Source of the DNA: Nematostella vectensis
Taxonomy: Eukaryota; Cnidaria; Anthozoa; Actiniaria; Edwardsiidae
Length of the DNA: 64,000 nt
Assembly: GCF_932526225.1 (NCBI RefSeq)
Contig: NC_064043.1
Coordinates: forward strand, 6,749,501-6,813,500
Direction: 5' to 3'
In this document: one piece after another, positions 45,801-60,800 of the stretch
How positions within the stretch are numbered: position 1 is the first letter of the stretch
How the letters are laid out: every line of letters starts with the position of its first letter
Notes under the pieces: model-generated
Told to the model about the DNA's origin: nothing
Seen by the model: the letters and a program-made list of their open reading frames with translations, nothing else
Databases searched by the model: none
Made by a program: the position numbers and the translations under genes

Positions 45801-48800
45801 CACACCCCTTGCACCCACCCAATGCATCAAACCCCCTGCACCCATCCAATGCATCAAACCCCCTGCACCCACCCAATGCATCAAACCCCCTGCACCCACC
45901 CAATGCATCAAACCCCCTGCACCCACCCAATGCATCACACCCCCTGCACCCACCCAATGCATCACACCCCCTGCACCCACCCAATGCATCAAACCCCCTG
46001 CACCCACCCAATGCATCAAACCCCCTGCACCCACCCAATGCATCAAACCCCCTGCACCCACCCTATGCATCAAACCCCCTGCACCCACCCAATGCATCAA
46101 ACCCCCTGCACACACCCAATGCATCAAACCCCCTGCACCCACCCAATGCATCAAACCCCCTGCACACACCCTATGCATCAAACCCCCTGCACACACCCTA
46201 TGCATCAAACCCCCTGCACCCACCCAATGCATCAAACCCCCTGCACCCACCCAATGCATCAAACCCCCTGCACCCACCCAATGCATCAAACCCCCTGCAC
46301 CCACCCAATGCATCACACCCCCTGCACCCACCCAATGCATCACACCCCCTGCACCCATCCAATGCATCAAACCTGCTGCACCCACCCAATGCATCACACC
46401 CCCAGCAACAACCCAATGCATCAAACCCCCTGCACCCACCCAATGCATCAAACCCCCTGCACCCACCCAATGCATCACACCCCCTGCACCCACCCAATGC
46501 ATCACACCCCCTGCACCCACCCAATGCATCAAACCCCTGCACCCACCCAATGCATCAAACCCCCTGCACCCACCCAATGCATCAAACTCCCTGCACTCAC
46601 CCAATTCATTCAAACCCCCTGCACCCACCCAATGCATCAAACCCCCTGCACCCACCCAATGCATCACACCCCCTGCACCCACCCAATGCATCAAACCCCC
46701 TGCACCCACCCAATGCATCAAACCCCCTGCACCCACCCAATGCATCAAACCCCCTGCACCCACCCTATGCATCAAACCCCCTGCACCCACCCAATGCATC
46801 AAACCCCCTGCACACACCCAATGCATCAAACCCCCTGCACCCACCCAATGCATCACACCCCCTGCACCCACCCAATGCATCACACCCCCTGCACCCACCC
46901 AATGCATCAAACCCCCTGCACCCACCCAATGCATCAAACCCCCTGCACCTACCCAATGCATCAAACCCCCTGCACACACCCTATGCATCAAACCCCCTGC
47001 ACCCACCCAATGCATCAAACCCCCTGCACCCACCCAATGCATCAAACCCGCTGCACCCACCCAATGCATCAAACCCCCTGCACCCACCCAATGCATCAAA
47101 CCCCCTGCACCCACCCAATGCATCAAACCCCCTGCACCCACCCAATGCATCAAACCCCCTGCACCCATCCAATGCATCACACCCCCTGCACCCACCCAAT
47201 GCATCAAACCCCCTGCACCCACCCAATGCATCAAACCCCCTGCACCCACCCAATGCATCACACCCCCTGCACCCACCCAATGCATCAAACCCCCTGCACC
47301 CACCCAATGCATCACACCCCCTGTACCCACCCAATGCATCACACCCCCTGCACCCATCCAATGCATCAAACCTGCTGCACCCACCCAATGCATCACACCC
47401 CCAGCAACAACCCAATGCATCAAACCCCCTGCACCCACCCAATGCATCAAACCCCCTGCACCCACCCAATGCATCACACCCCCTGCACCCACCCAATGCA
47501 TCAAACCCCCTGCACCCACCCAATGCATCAAACCCCCTGCACCCACCCAATGCATCAAACCCCCTGCACACACCCTATGCATCAAACCCCCTGCACCCAC
47601 CCAATGCATCAAACCCCCTGCACCCACCCAATGCATCAAACCCCCTGCACACACCCTATGCATCAAACCCCCTGCACCCACCCAATGCATCAAACCCCCT
47701 GCACCCACCCAATGCATCAAACCCGCTGCACCCACCCAATGCATCAAACCCCTGCACCCACCCAATGCATCAAACCCCCTGCACCCACCCAATGCATCAA
47801 ACTCCCTGCACTCACCCAATTCATTCAAACCCCCTGCACCCACCCAATGCATCAAACCCCCTGCACCCACCCAATGCATCACACCCCCTGCACCCACCCA
47901 ATGCATCAAACCCCCTGCACCCACCCAATGCATCAAACCCCCTGCACCCACCCAATGCATCAAACTCCCTGCACTCACCCAATTCATTCAAACCCCCTGC
48001 ACCCACCCAATGCATCAAACCCCCTGCACCCACCCAATGCATCACACCCCCTGCACCCACCCAATGCATCAAACCCCCTGCACCCACCCAATGCATCAAA
48101 CCCCCTGCACCCACCCAATGCATCAAACCCCCTGCACCCACCCTATGCATCAAACCCCCTGCACCCACCCAATGCATCAAACCCCCTGCACACACCCAAT
48201 GCATCAAACCCCCTGCACCCACCCAATGCATCACACCCCCTGCACCCACCCAATGCATCACACCCCCTGCACCCACCCAATGCATCAAACCCCCTGCACC
48301 CACCCAATGCATCAAACCCCCTGCACCTACCCAATGCATCAAACCCCCTGCACACACCCTATGCATCAAACCCCCTGCACCCACCCAATGCATCAAACCC
48401 CCTGCACCCACCCAATGCATCAAACCCGCTGCACCCACCCAATGCATCAAACCCCCTGCACCCACCCAATGCATCAAACCCCCTGCACCCACCCAATGCA
48501 TCAAACCCCCTGCACCCACCCAATGCATCAAACCCCCTGCACCCATCCAATGCATCACACCCCCTGCACCCACCCAATGCATCAAACCCCCTGCACCCAC
48601 CCAATGCATCAAACCCCCTGCACCCACCCAATGCATCACACCCCCTGCACCCACCCAATGCATCAAACCCCCTGCACCCACCCAATGCATCACACCCCCT
48701 GCACCCACCCAATGCATCACACCCCCTGCACCCATCCAATGCATCAAACCTGCTGCACCCACCCAATGCATCACACCCCCAGCAACAACCCAATGCATCA

Positions 48801-51800
48801 AACCCCCTGCACCCACCCAATGCATCAAACCCCCTCCACCCACCCAATGCATCAAACCCCCTGCACCCATCCAATGCATCACACCCCCTGCACCCACCCA
48901 ATGCATCAAACCCCCTGCACCCACCCAATGCATCAAACCCCCTGCACCCACCCAATGCATCACACCCCCTGCACCCACCCAATGCATCAAACCCCCTGCA
49001 CCCACCCAATGCATCACACCCCCTGCACCCACCCAATGCATCACACCCCCTGCACCCATCCAATGCATCAAACCTGCTGCACCCACCCAATGCATCACAC
49101 CCCCAGCAACAACCCAATGCATCAAACCCCCTGCACCCACCCAATGCATCAAACCCCCTGCACCCACCCAATGCATCACACCCCCTGCACCCACCCAATG
49201 CATCAAACCCCCTGCACCCACCCAATGCATCAAACCCCCTGCACCCACCCAATGCATCAAACCCCCTGCACACACCCTATGCATCAAACCCCCTGCACCC
49301 ACCCAATGCATCAAACCCCCTGCACCCACCCAATGCATCAAACCCCCTGCACACACCCTATGCATCAAACCCCCTGCACCCACCCAATGCATCAAACCCC
49401 CTGCACCCACCCAATGCATCAAACCCGCTGCACCCACCCAATGCATCAAACCCCCTGCACCCACCCAATGCATCAAACCCCCTGCACCCACCCAATGCAT
49501 CAAACCCCCTGCACCCACCCAATGCATCAATCCCCTGCACCCACCCAATGCATCAAACCCCCTGCACCCACCCAATGCATCAAACCCCCTGCACCCACCC
49601 AATGCATCACACCCCCTGCACACACCCAATGCATCAAACCCCCTGCACCCACCCAATGCATCAAACCCCCTGCACCCACCCAATGCATTAAACCCCCTGC
49701 ACCCACCCAATGCATCACACCCCCTGCACCCACCCAATGCATCAAACCCCTGCACCCACCCAATGCATCAAACCCTCTGCACCCACCCAATGCATCAAAC
49801 CCCCTGCACCCACCCAATGCATCAAACCCCCTGCACCCACCCAATGCATCAAACCCCCTGCACCCACCCAATGCATCAAACCCCCTGCACCCACCCAATG
49901 CATCACACCCCCTGCACCCACCCAATGCATCAAACCCCCTGCACCCACCCAATGCATCACACCCCCAGCAACAACCCAATGCATCAAACCCCCTGCACCC
50001 ACCCAATGCATCACACCCCCTGCACCCACCCAATGCATCAAACCCCTGCACCCACCCAATGCATCAAACCCTCTGCACCCACCCAATGCATCAAACCCCC
50101 TGCACCCACCCAATGCATCAAACCCCCTGCACCCACCCAATGCATCAAACCCCCTGCACCCACCCAATGCATCAAACCCCCTGCACCCACCCAATGCATC
50201 AAACCCCCTGCACCCACCCAATGCATCAAACCCCCTGCACCCACCCAATGCATCACACCCCCAGCAACAACCCAATGCATCAAACCCCCTGCACCCACCC
50301 AATGCATCAAACCCCCTGCACCCACCCAATGCATCAAACCCCCTGCACCCACCCAATGCATCAAACCCCCAGCAACAACCCAATGCATCAAACCCCCTGC
50401 ACCCACCCAATGCATCAAACCCCCTGCACCCACCCAATGCATCAAACCCCCTGCACCCACCCAATGCATCAAACCCCCTGCACCCACCCAATGCATCAAA
50501 CCCCCTGCACCCACCCAATGCATCAAACCCCCTGCACACACCCAATGCATCACACCCCCTGCACCCACCCAATGCATCAAACCCCCTGCACCCACCCAAT
50601 GCATCAAACCCCCTGCACCCACCCAATGCATCAAACCCCCTGCACCCACCCAATGCATCAAACCCCCTGCACCCACCCAATGCATCAAACCCCCTGCACA
50701 CACCCAATGCATCAAACCCCCTGCACCCACCCAATGCATCAAACCCCCAGCAACAACCCAATGCATCAAACCCCCTGCACCCACCCAATGCATCCACCCC
50801 CCTGCACACACCCTATGCATCAAACCCCCTGCACCCACCCAATGCATCAAACCCCCTGCACCCACCCAATGCATCAAACCCCCAGCAACAACCCAATGCA
50901 TCAAACCCCCTGCACCCACCCAATGCATCAAACCCCCTGCACCCACCCAATGCATCAAACCCCCTGCACCCACCCAATGCATCAAACCCCCTGCACCCAC
51001 CCAATGCATCAAACCCCCTGCACCCACCCAATGCATCACACCCCCTGCACACACCCAATGCATCAAACCCCCTGCACCCACCCAATGCATCAAACCCCCT
51101 GCACCCACCCAATGCATTAAACCCCCTGCACCCACCCAATGCATCACACCCCCTGCACCCACCCAATGCATCAAACCCCTGCACCCACCCAATGCATCAA
51201 ACCCTCTGCACCCACCCAATGCATCAAACCCCCTGCACCCACCCAATGCATCAAACCCCCTGCACCCACCCAATGCATCAAACCCCCTGCACCCACCCAA
51301 TGCATCAAACCCCCTGCACCCACCCAATGCATCAAACCCCCTGCACCCACCCAATGCATCAAACCCCCTGCACCCACCCAATGCATCACACCCCCAGCAA
51401 CAACCCAATGCATCAAACCCCCTGCACCCACCCAATGCATCACACCCCCTGCACCCACCCAATGCATCAAACCCCTGCACCCACCCAATGCATCAAACCC
51501 TCTGCACCCACCCAATGCATCAAACCCCCTGCACCCACCCAATGCATCAAACCCCCTGCACCCACCCAATGCATCAAACCCCCTGCACCCACCCAATGCA
51601 TCAAACCCCCTGCACCCACCCAATGCATCAAACCCCCTGCACCCACCCAATGCATCAAACCCCCTGCACCCACCCAATGCATCACACCCCCAGCAACAAC
51701 CCAATGCATCAAACCCCCTGCACCCACCCAATGCATCAAACCCCCTGCACCCACCCAATGCATCAAACCCCCTGCACCCACCCAATGCATCAAACCCCCA

Positions 51801-54800
51801 GCAACAACCCAATGCATCAAACCCCCTGCACCCACCCAATGCATCAAACCCCCTGCACCCACCCAATGCATCAAACCCCCTGCACCCACCCAATGCATCA
51901 AACCCCCTGCACCCACCCAATGCATCAAACCCCCTGCACCCACCCAATGCATCAAACCCCCTGCACACACCCAATGCATCACACCCCCTGCACCCACCCA
52001 ATGCATCAAACCCCCTGCACCCACCCAATGCATCAAACCCCCTGCACCCACCCAATGCATCAAACCCCCTGCACCCACCCAATGCATCAAACCCCCTGCA
52101 CCCACCCAATGCATCAAACCCCCTGCACACACCCAATGCATCAAACCCCCTGCACCCACCCAATGCATCAAACCCCCAGCAACAACCCAATGCATCAAAC
52201 CCCCTGCACCCACCCAATGCATCCACCCCCCTGCACACACCCTATGCATCAAACCCCCTGCACCCACCCAATGCATCAAACCCCCTGCACCCACCCAATG
52301 CATCAAACCCCCTGCAACCAACCCTAGCAACGCAGCTCCTGTACCCACCCCTGCACTCACCCCTAGCAACACAACCCTGTAGGCAAGCCTTAGCAATACA
52401 CCCCCTGTATCCACTCATAGCCATACACCCCCTGTATCCACTCCTAGCAATACACCCCCTGTATGCACTCCTAGCCATACACCCCCTGTATCCACTCCTA
52501 GCCATACACCCCCTGTATCCACTCCTAGCCATACACCCCCTGTATTCACTCCTAGCCATACACCCCCTGTATCCACTCCTAGTAATACACCCCCTGTATC
52601 CACTCCTAGCAATACACTCCCTGTATTTTCACTCCTAGCCATACACCCCCTGTATCCACTCCTAGCCATACACCCCCTGTATCCACTCCTAGCCATACAC
52701 CCCCTGTATTCACTCCTAGCCATACACCCCCTGTATTCACTCCTAGCCATACACCCCCTGTATCCACTTCTAGCAATACACCCCCTGTATCTACTCCTAG
52801 CAATACACCCCCTGTATCCACTCCTAGCAATACACTCCCTGTACCCACTCCTAGCCATACACCCCCTGTATTCACTCCTAGCAATTCACCCCCTGTATCC
52901 ACTCCTAGCCATACACCCCCTGTATCCACTCCTAGCCATACACCCCCTGTATTCACTCCTAGCCATACACCCCCTGTATTCACTCCTAGCCATACACCCC
53001 CTGTATCCACTTCTAGCAATACACCCCCTGTATCTACTCCTAGCAATACACCCCCTGTATCCACTCCTAGCAATACACTCCCTGTACCCACTCCTAGCCA
53101 TACACCCCCTGTATTCACTCCTAGCAATTCACCCCCTGTATCCACTCCTAGCCATACACCCCCTGTATCCACTCCTAGCAATACACCCCCTGTATCCACT
53201 CCTAGCCATACACCCCCTGTATCCACTCCTAGCAATTCACCCCCTGTATCCACTCCTAGCAATTCACCCCCTGTATCCACTCCTAGCCATACACCCCCTG
53301 TATCCACTCCTAGCAATACACTCCCTGTATCCACTCCTAGCCATACACCCCCTGTATTCACTCCTAGCCATACACCCCCTGTATCCACTCCTAGCCATAC
53401 ACCCCCTGTATTCACTCCTAGCCATACACCCCCTGTATCCACTCCTAGCCATACACCCCCTGTATCCACTCCTAGCAATTCACCCCCTGTATCCACTCCT
53501 ATCCATACACCCCCTGTATCCACTCCTATCCATACACCCCCTGTATCCACTCCTAGCAATACACCCCCTGTATCCACTCCTAGCAATACACCCCCTGTAT
53601 CCACTCCTAGCCATACACCCCCTGTATCCACTCCTATCCATACACCCCCTGTATCCACTCCTAGCCATACACCCCCTGTATCCACTCCTAGCAATACACC
53701 CCCTGTATCCACTCCTAGCCATACACCCCCTGTATCCACTCCTATCCATACACCCCCTGTATCCACTCCTAGCCATACACCCCCTGTATTCACTCCTAGC
53801 AATTCACCCCCTGTATCCACTCCTATCCATACACCCCCTGTATTCACTCCTAGCAATTCACCCCCTGTATCCACTCCTATCCATACACCCCTGTATCCAC
53901 TCCTAGCCATACACCCCCTGTATCCACTCCTAGCCATACACCCCCTGTATCCACTCCTAGCCATACACCCCCTGTATCCACTCCTAGCAATACACCCCCT
54001 GTATCCACTCCTAGCCATACACCCCCTGTATCCACTCCTAGCAATACACCCCCTGTATCCACTCCTAGCCATACACCCCCTGTATCCACTCCTAGCCATA
54101 CACCCCCTGTATCCACTCCTAGCAATTCACCCCCTGTATCCACTCCTATCCATACACCCCCTGTATCCACTCCTAGTAATACACCCCCTGTATCCACTCC
54201 TAGCAATACACCCCCTGTATCCACTCCTAGCCATACACCCCCTGTTTCCACTCCTATCCATACACCCCCTGTATCCACTCCTAGCCATACACCCCGTTAT
54301 CCACTCCTAGTAATACACCCCCTGTATCCACTCCTAGCCATACACCCCCTGTATCCACTCCTAGCCATACACCCCCTGTATTCACTCCTAGCAATTCACC
54401 CCCTGTATCCACTCCTAGCCATACACCCCCTGTATTCACTCCTAGCCATACACCCCCTGTATCCTCTCCTAGCAATTCACCCCCTGTATTCACTCCTATC
54501 CATACACCCCCTGTATCCTCTCCTAGCAATTCACCCCCTGTATCCACTCCTAGCCATACACCCCCTGTATTCACTCCTAGCCATACACCCCCTGTATCCA
54601 CTCCTAGCAATACACCCCCTGTATGCACTCCTAGCCATACACCCCCTGTATCCACTCCTAGCCATACACCCCCTGTATCCACTCCTAGCCATACACCCCC
54701 TGTATTCACTCCTAGCCATACACCCCCTGTATCCACTCCTAGTAATACACCCCCTGTATCCACTCCTAGCAATACACTCCCTGTATTTTCACTCCTAGCC

Positions 54801-57800
54801 ATACACCCCCTGTATCCACTCCTAGCCATACACCCCCTGTATCCACTCCTAGCCATACACCCCCTGTATTCACTCCTAGCCATACACCCCCTGTATCCAC
54901 TCCTAGCCATACACCCCCTGTATTCACTCCTAGCCATACACCCCCTGTATCCACTCCTAGCCATACACCCCCTGTATCCACTCCTAGTAATACACCCCCT
55001 GTATCCACTCCTAGCAATACACTCCCTGTATTCACTCCTAGCCATACACCCCCTGTATCCTCTCCTAGCAATTCACCCCCTGTATTCACTCCTATCCATA
55101 CACCCCCTGTATCCTCTCCTAGCAATTCACCCCCTGTATCCACTCCTAGCCATACACCCCCTGTATTCACTCCTAGCCATACACCCCCTGTATTCACTCC
55201 TAGCCATACACCCCCTGTATCCACTTCTAGCAATACACCCCCTGTATCCACTCCTAGCAGTACACTCCCTGTATTCACTCCTAGCCATACACCCCCTGTA
55301 TCCACTCCTAGTAATACACCCCCTGTATCCACTCCTAGTAATACACCCCCTGTATCCACTCCTAGCAATTCACCCCCTGTATCCACTCCTAGCCATACAC
55401 CCCCTGTATCCACTCCTAGCCATACACCCCCTGTATTCACTCCTAGCCATACACCCCCTGTATCCACTTCTAGCAATACACCCCCTGTATCCACTCCTAG
55501 CAATACACCCCCTGTATCCACTCCTAGCCATACACCCCCTGTATTCACTCCTAGCCATACACCCCCTGTATCCACTTCTAGCAATACACCCCCTGTATGC
55601 ACTCCTAGCCATACACCCCCTGTATCCACTCCTAGCCATACACCCCCTGTATCCACTCCTAGCCATACACCCCCTGTATTCACTCCTAGCCATACACCCC
55701 CTGTATTCACTCCTAGCCATACCACCTATGAACCTCTTGACTACCACCCCTATTGTATGCCCCTTACACCCTCCCCTAGCTACACACAACCCGCACTCAC
55801 CCTAAGCTACACCCCAAAACCACCCCACCCCCCCTCCTATAGACTCCTTGTGACTCCTCTAAGCCTGAGTGATATTGGTATCACTCCTGGAAACACCCTT
55901 CATTCATCTTGCTTTGCAGGCAAGCGCTCCTGGGTAATGAATGGTGGCAGAATGTCCCCCCTGGCCTTAGGGAGACACGGAAGTCCAAATTGGTCTCCTT
56001 CAAATTCCTTGGACATGCAAGCAGCAGGGCTGCAGAGAATGCAAGCTGTGGATTTCCCTTCAGGAATGGACTCTCTTCATAACCCAAGTGAGATCAGAAC
56101 CCTGCTTCCAGAGCTGTAGAAGATTTGATTCCAGTTAATAATCAGCACTTTTGTGTAGGGTATCTCAATTCTTTCCACCCTCCTTAAAAAAACATCTTTC
56201 TACTATCCAATTCTATGGGTTAAACTGAGTTTAAATAAAATAATTTCTAAAAATGGGTTAATATGAAAGAATTATTAGAACCTCCCAAATCACTCCCTTG
56301 AACATAAATGCGTACAATTAGAGGCTTGCCTAAGACAAGCTATCATGTGCACTTAAGCACTTGGGGCATCCCCCCCCCCCCCCCCCCCAAAAAAAAAAAA
56401 AAAATTATAAGGAAATGACCAGTAGCTGTGCCCCTAATGTTTTCTTAATGTTCTGTATTTTGCGCCAATATTCCAAGGCCTGCTACAGCTCTGTGTAGAG
56501 AGAAGCAAAAAAAACAACACCAGAGTTCAAGAATGCCCCTGATACCCCACCCCCCAAAAAATAAAAATAAAGGGATAGAGCCATCTGTTTTGTAGCCTGC
56601 AAGCCAGCTCTCCTGTGTGTTTTCGCTGTTCAGGATCACTGTGGCACAAAAGGAATCCCAAGACCCCCAAAAAACAACAATTACCTAATCAACCCACGGG
56701 GGAGGCAGCCAGCAGGCTATTCGTATTGTAGTGTGCGTGTCTGTATTTAAATTGCACATGCTCATCGTATCCATCTTCAACACTTCAGGCTCTGTGGACC
56801 CCCCACCATACCGTAATCAACTGCGACTGAACAACCTCCCAGGAACAAGTGCAAGAAATGGCAATGGTACTACCTCTTACACTCGGCATATGAATGGGGA
56901 CCACCACACCTCACCCAAGCATGCTGCTGCAGAACCGCAAAGTGACTCAGAAGTTACAATAGACTCTGGACTTCCCACAGATCGACACTCCAATAGCTCC
57001 ACCCCTACATTTGACAGCCCGGGAGAGTTGCAGATTGTGCGGATACCTGTAGTCAATGGACTGGGTTTGTGTATTGTCGGAGGGACTAATCGGCCAGAGG
57101 GACCTCATGTATATGTTGATAATATGATTGATGGCAGTGACGCATATAGGGTAAGTTGTCTTAATTTTTGTAATGAACCTAGCGGTTAAGAGTGTTTTAG
57201 GGATAGGATAGGGATTGCTCGCTTATGAAATCAACAAAATACGAAATCAGAGCCGTAGCAGGCCACATAAGACTGGGAGGGGGCACAATACAGAAACATT
57301 AAGAAAATATTGGGGGGGGGGGGGCACAGCCACGCCTCTTTTGGTCATTTCCTTATAATTTTCGAAAATATTTGGGGGGAAGCACATGCCCCCGGTGCCT
57401 TACCCCCTGATTTGGCCCTGCAAATGTCCCTACAAGAGCAGATTCAAGGGCAGAGAATGGATTGGGTAGCTAGATACAGGCGTGTAGCTCGTGGTGGGAG
57501 CTGACATCTCTCTCTAGCATCAAGAAATAGTAGAATAGTATTTATGTTCTTCTTAAAGAATAACCAAACACTATACTTTTTGTGTAAAATATATATTATA
57601 CCCCTTCTCCTCTACACAGATATTATAAGAAATGTGCTTGTTATGGGTGATGCATGACCCACCCCGGCTATATGCTTGACAATACCAGCGATATGTGTGT
57701 ATTAAACTTGAGTAAATGAATGCTTTCCAAGACTTGTAGGTGACCAAAATAGGAATTGTGCTCAAAATAGCTGATATCAATAAGAAAATCTCTTTTCCAT

Positions 57801-60800
57801 ATTTCATCTCTAGATATCCCATACACATCAACATACTTCCCATTCACACTTGAATACATGAATATGTTATTGTAATTTTTAGCTGTTCCAAAGACAGGTA
57901 CCCGTCAACTAATGAATTATGAGTCAAGAATGCTCTTCTCCCTGATACATACTTGCATTTGATACCTACTTAGTTACACATTTTGGTATATTTCTTTAGG
58001 ATAACCGACTTCGCCGAGGAGACCAGCTAGTTACTGTTGCTGGAGAAACGCTTGTTGGAGTGACCCACGAGCAAGCAAAGTCGCTCCTAACAAGACTCAA
58101 ACTTAGGTAAGAATTTCCAGTTCGGACACTGAGCAATTGTATCAAAGGACCTAATCTATCTGTTGATTGTTGTCAATGCGCACTCCCTTGGCAAAGGCCG
58201 AAATAAAGGATTTTTTTTATCGGAGCTGCTACAACTACTAGAATTCTAAGAATTCAATAAACGTACTGGGATATGGCATAAGCCACAACTTTAAGAGGGA
58301 CTGAATTTTTTTCAATTTATATTTGTTATTTTTATTTCCTGTTTAATAACGCATTAATTTGTGATTTAACAGTTGAAATTTTGAAGACACAATTTAAGTG
58401 TCTTTATTTATTTCTAAAATGCGAAAGCAGAGTTTCACTTTTATACCCTTTCAACGTCCCATTAAGGTCCGTTAATAATTCATTATTTTTTCTTTCAGCG
58501 CGTTTTGTCTTGAGCTTCTTTGCTTGCTCTGTTAATGGTGGAAGTTTGCCGTGGTTTGGCTGATTAATTTTTTATGATATTTTGAAAAAAAAAAACAATC
58601 AAGAGTTAGTGCTACCACAGACAAAGAAATATATTTTTGCCCATTTTTTACTCATAGTCCCATAGCGACTTTCCGCTTTTCGATTACTCGTCCTTTATGG
58701 AAGCTCATTCTATCTACATCTGCTTTCTTCTCATTCTAAATCCATGGGTTACCCTTGACAGCACAGCCCACATATTTATATCGATTGGACGCTAAGTCTA
58801 AAGGCGTGTCGATGTTTGATTTTTTTTGTTTCTCTTCATTCCTTTCTATCAAGTTATCGCTGATTGCAGAAACACCCGTCCCTAGCTTGTAAATGGCTTC
58901 CCATTTATTTTTTGCTTCACTTTGTCCCCACTGTAATTCTAACCATTACAGAACAAAAAGGGATTTTTTTTATGCCTTTGCAGTATCTCCACGGGACGTT
59001 TACTGTCCGATTTGGCTACAAAAAATATTATGGATTGATGACATATAGCTTATGCATTATAGTTTTAACTGCAATTAGTACATCTATTTGAGAACCGAAA
59101 GTGGACTTTCGGCTGCTGTGGGTGTGGGTGTGTGTGTGTGTGGAGGGGGTGGGGGGGGGGGGGGGGATACGTGAGGAACGGGCCTACACTGCGAGCTCTT
59201 GCCACAGCTTTGTTATTTTTTTTTTTTTCAAGATAAACGACACAAGGAAATCTCAGAACAATACCGAAAAAGAGAAGCTTGTGCTTCATTGACCAAATTC
59301 AATCGAAAACATCGCTACTGGTTTCGCAATTTAGCTGTTTCAAATGTAAGCTTTCTCACGAACTTTGCTAGGATTACATGGCGTCTGACAGAAACCCTTT
59401 ATGTCAAATAAGCCTTATGCATAATCCAGGTGTCGCTCTTATTTGCCTTTTTGCTCCGATAGACGTGATATCAGCGAGGTCGAGATCGCATTCATTCGTG
59501 GAGGTCACAATAGCAACGCTACACGCAGCCCGCTCCAGCCACTAGTTAACGGCTACAGTCCTCGCCGGAGCCCCGGTGCAGAGAGAAGTAGCCCTATAAA
59601 CGGCATCAGAAGCCCAGTGAACGGAGGAAGCAGTCCCGTAGATGATATCTCCCTCCGACAGAGTCAACTCGCAGAGTTACACACGCAGCTTGCCCCCAAT
59701 ACAAATCGCTCGTCCACTGAGCACGATACTTATCAAAGCGTGAGTGATCCCCAGCTCCCAAGCAGCCAATCACAGGCTGTAACCACAGGCGCCCCAGATG
59801 CTAGACCGGAAGTAAACGCGCAGTATTCTGGATCCTCACCGCAAGCGATGCCTCATGCGATGTCGCAGGGGCAATCTTTTGGGGCTAATGACGGAAGCCC
59901 GTTTTTGGCGCAGAGATCTAGCGGCGGGTTCCAGCCAATGACAGCATCGACTCCAGGCATGAATGGTGCTGCTTATGGACAACCTCCGCCCCTTGTCAAT
60001 CAAATATCGCAGTACAATGGTGGGTTTGTGTCATGTTTATTACAATAGTGGGCTTGAGTCCTGTTTATTGTGCCTCAATTTTGATATTAGTTGCGTCAAA
60101 CAAAATGATGTAAAAACATTAGCAAAATACCCTATTTTGCTAATTTGTGAATTAAAAGGAACTTTGCCACATTTCTACAATTTAACCGGTCCGTTATGGC
60201 TATTAAGTATAGGGACTTTTGTTTAGATGCAAAAAATGTTTATGCCTTTTTCTATTTGTGCAAGTTAGCAAAGCAGGATTCCTGGCTGCCCCCCCCCCCC
60301 CCCCCCCCCCTCGCCTTCAACTAAATCTTCGAATATAGTTGCCTTTTTACACACAATGTAGACTGGCTGTTTGTTTTTCTTCCAAAGAATGAAAATGTTT
60401 TTTTTATCAGGCTTGGGTCCCGGCAGATCACAATACAACCAGTCCCTTCACTACAGTCTTCCATCGACATTCCAGATTAGCCCCGTTACGCCCTCGCTCC
60501 AGCCCTCCTCGGTACCTTTCTATTTACAACAAGACCTGGAGGCCCTGGGCCGAATCTCTCAGCCGCGCGTCTCTCCGCAGTCGAGGCCTCTCGCATCTGG
60601 TCAGCAGGTTTCGCCGGAAGGACAGCAGTTGGTTTCTGGTCGGCCGCGACAGTCTCGGCAAGAGCGTAACGGAAGAAGGCTGTCTCTTGACCCATACACA
60701 AGGCTCAAAGTCGAGAAGTTAGAAGTTGTACGTAATACTGTAGTTGTAGTACTAGTGTATGGTAGAATTGCAGCCCGTGTAGGATAGTGATTTAGTAAAT

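Noticed and set aside
41525-52640. Open frames of 100-2,843 codons on both strands (HQTPCTHPM, LMHWVGAGG and similar)
   Set aside because: They are by-products of a 27-bp satellite with no stop codons, inside an intron with good flanking splice sites. All six frames are open at once, which no single coding function explains.
41617-55725. CRISPR-like array
   Set aside because: Units are directly tandem with no unique spacers, and the context is a eukaryotic intron.
52242-55789. Open frames of 60-500 codons reading GVDTGGVWLGVD or ARSGYRGCM on the minus strand
   Set aside because: Satellite type II translation; indels break frame along the array and there is no start context or splice support.
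41392-55919. Satellite as a coding exon giving a Ser/Thr/Pro-rich mucin-like domain (STPSHTPPV)
   Set aside because: The donor at 41391 and acceptor at 55920 join in matching phase; retention hits a stop at 41508-41510 and the STP frame is broken by several indels.
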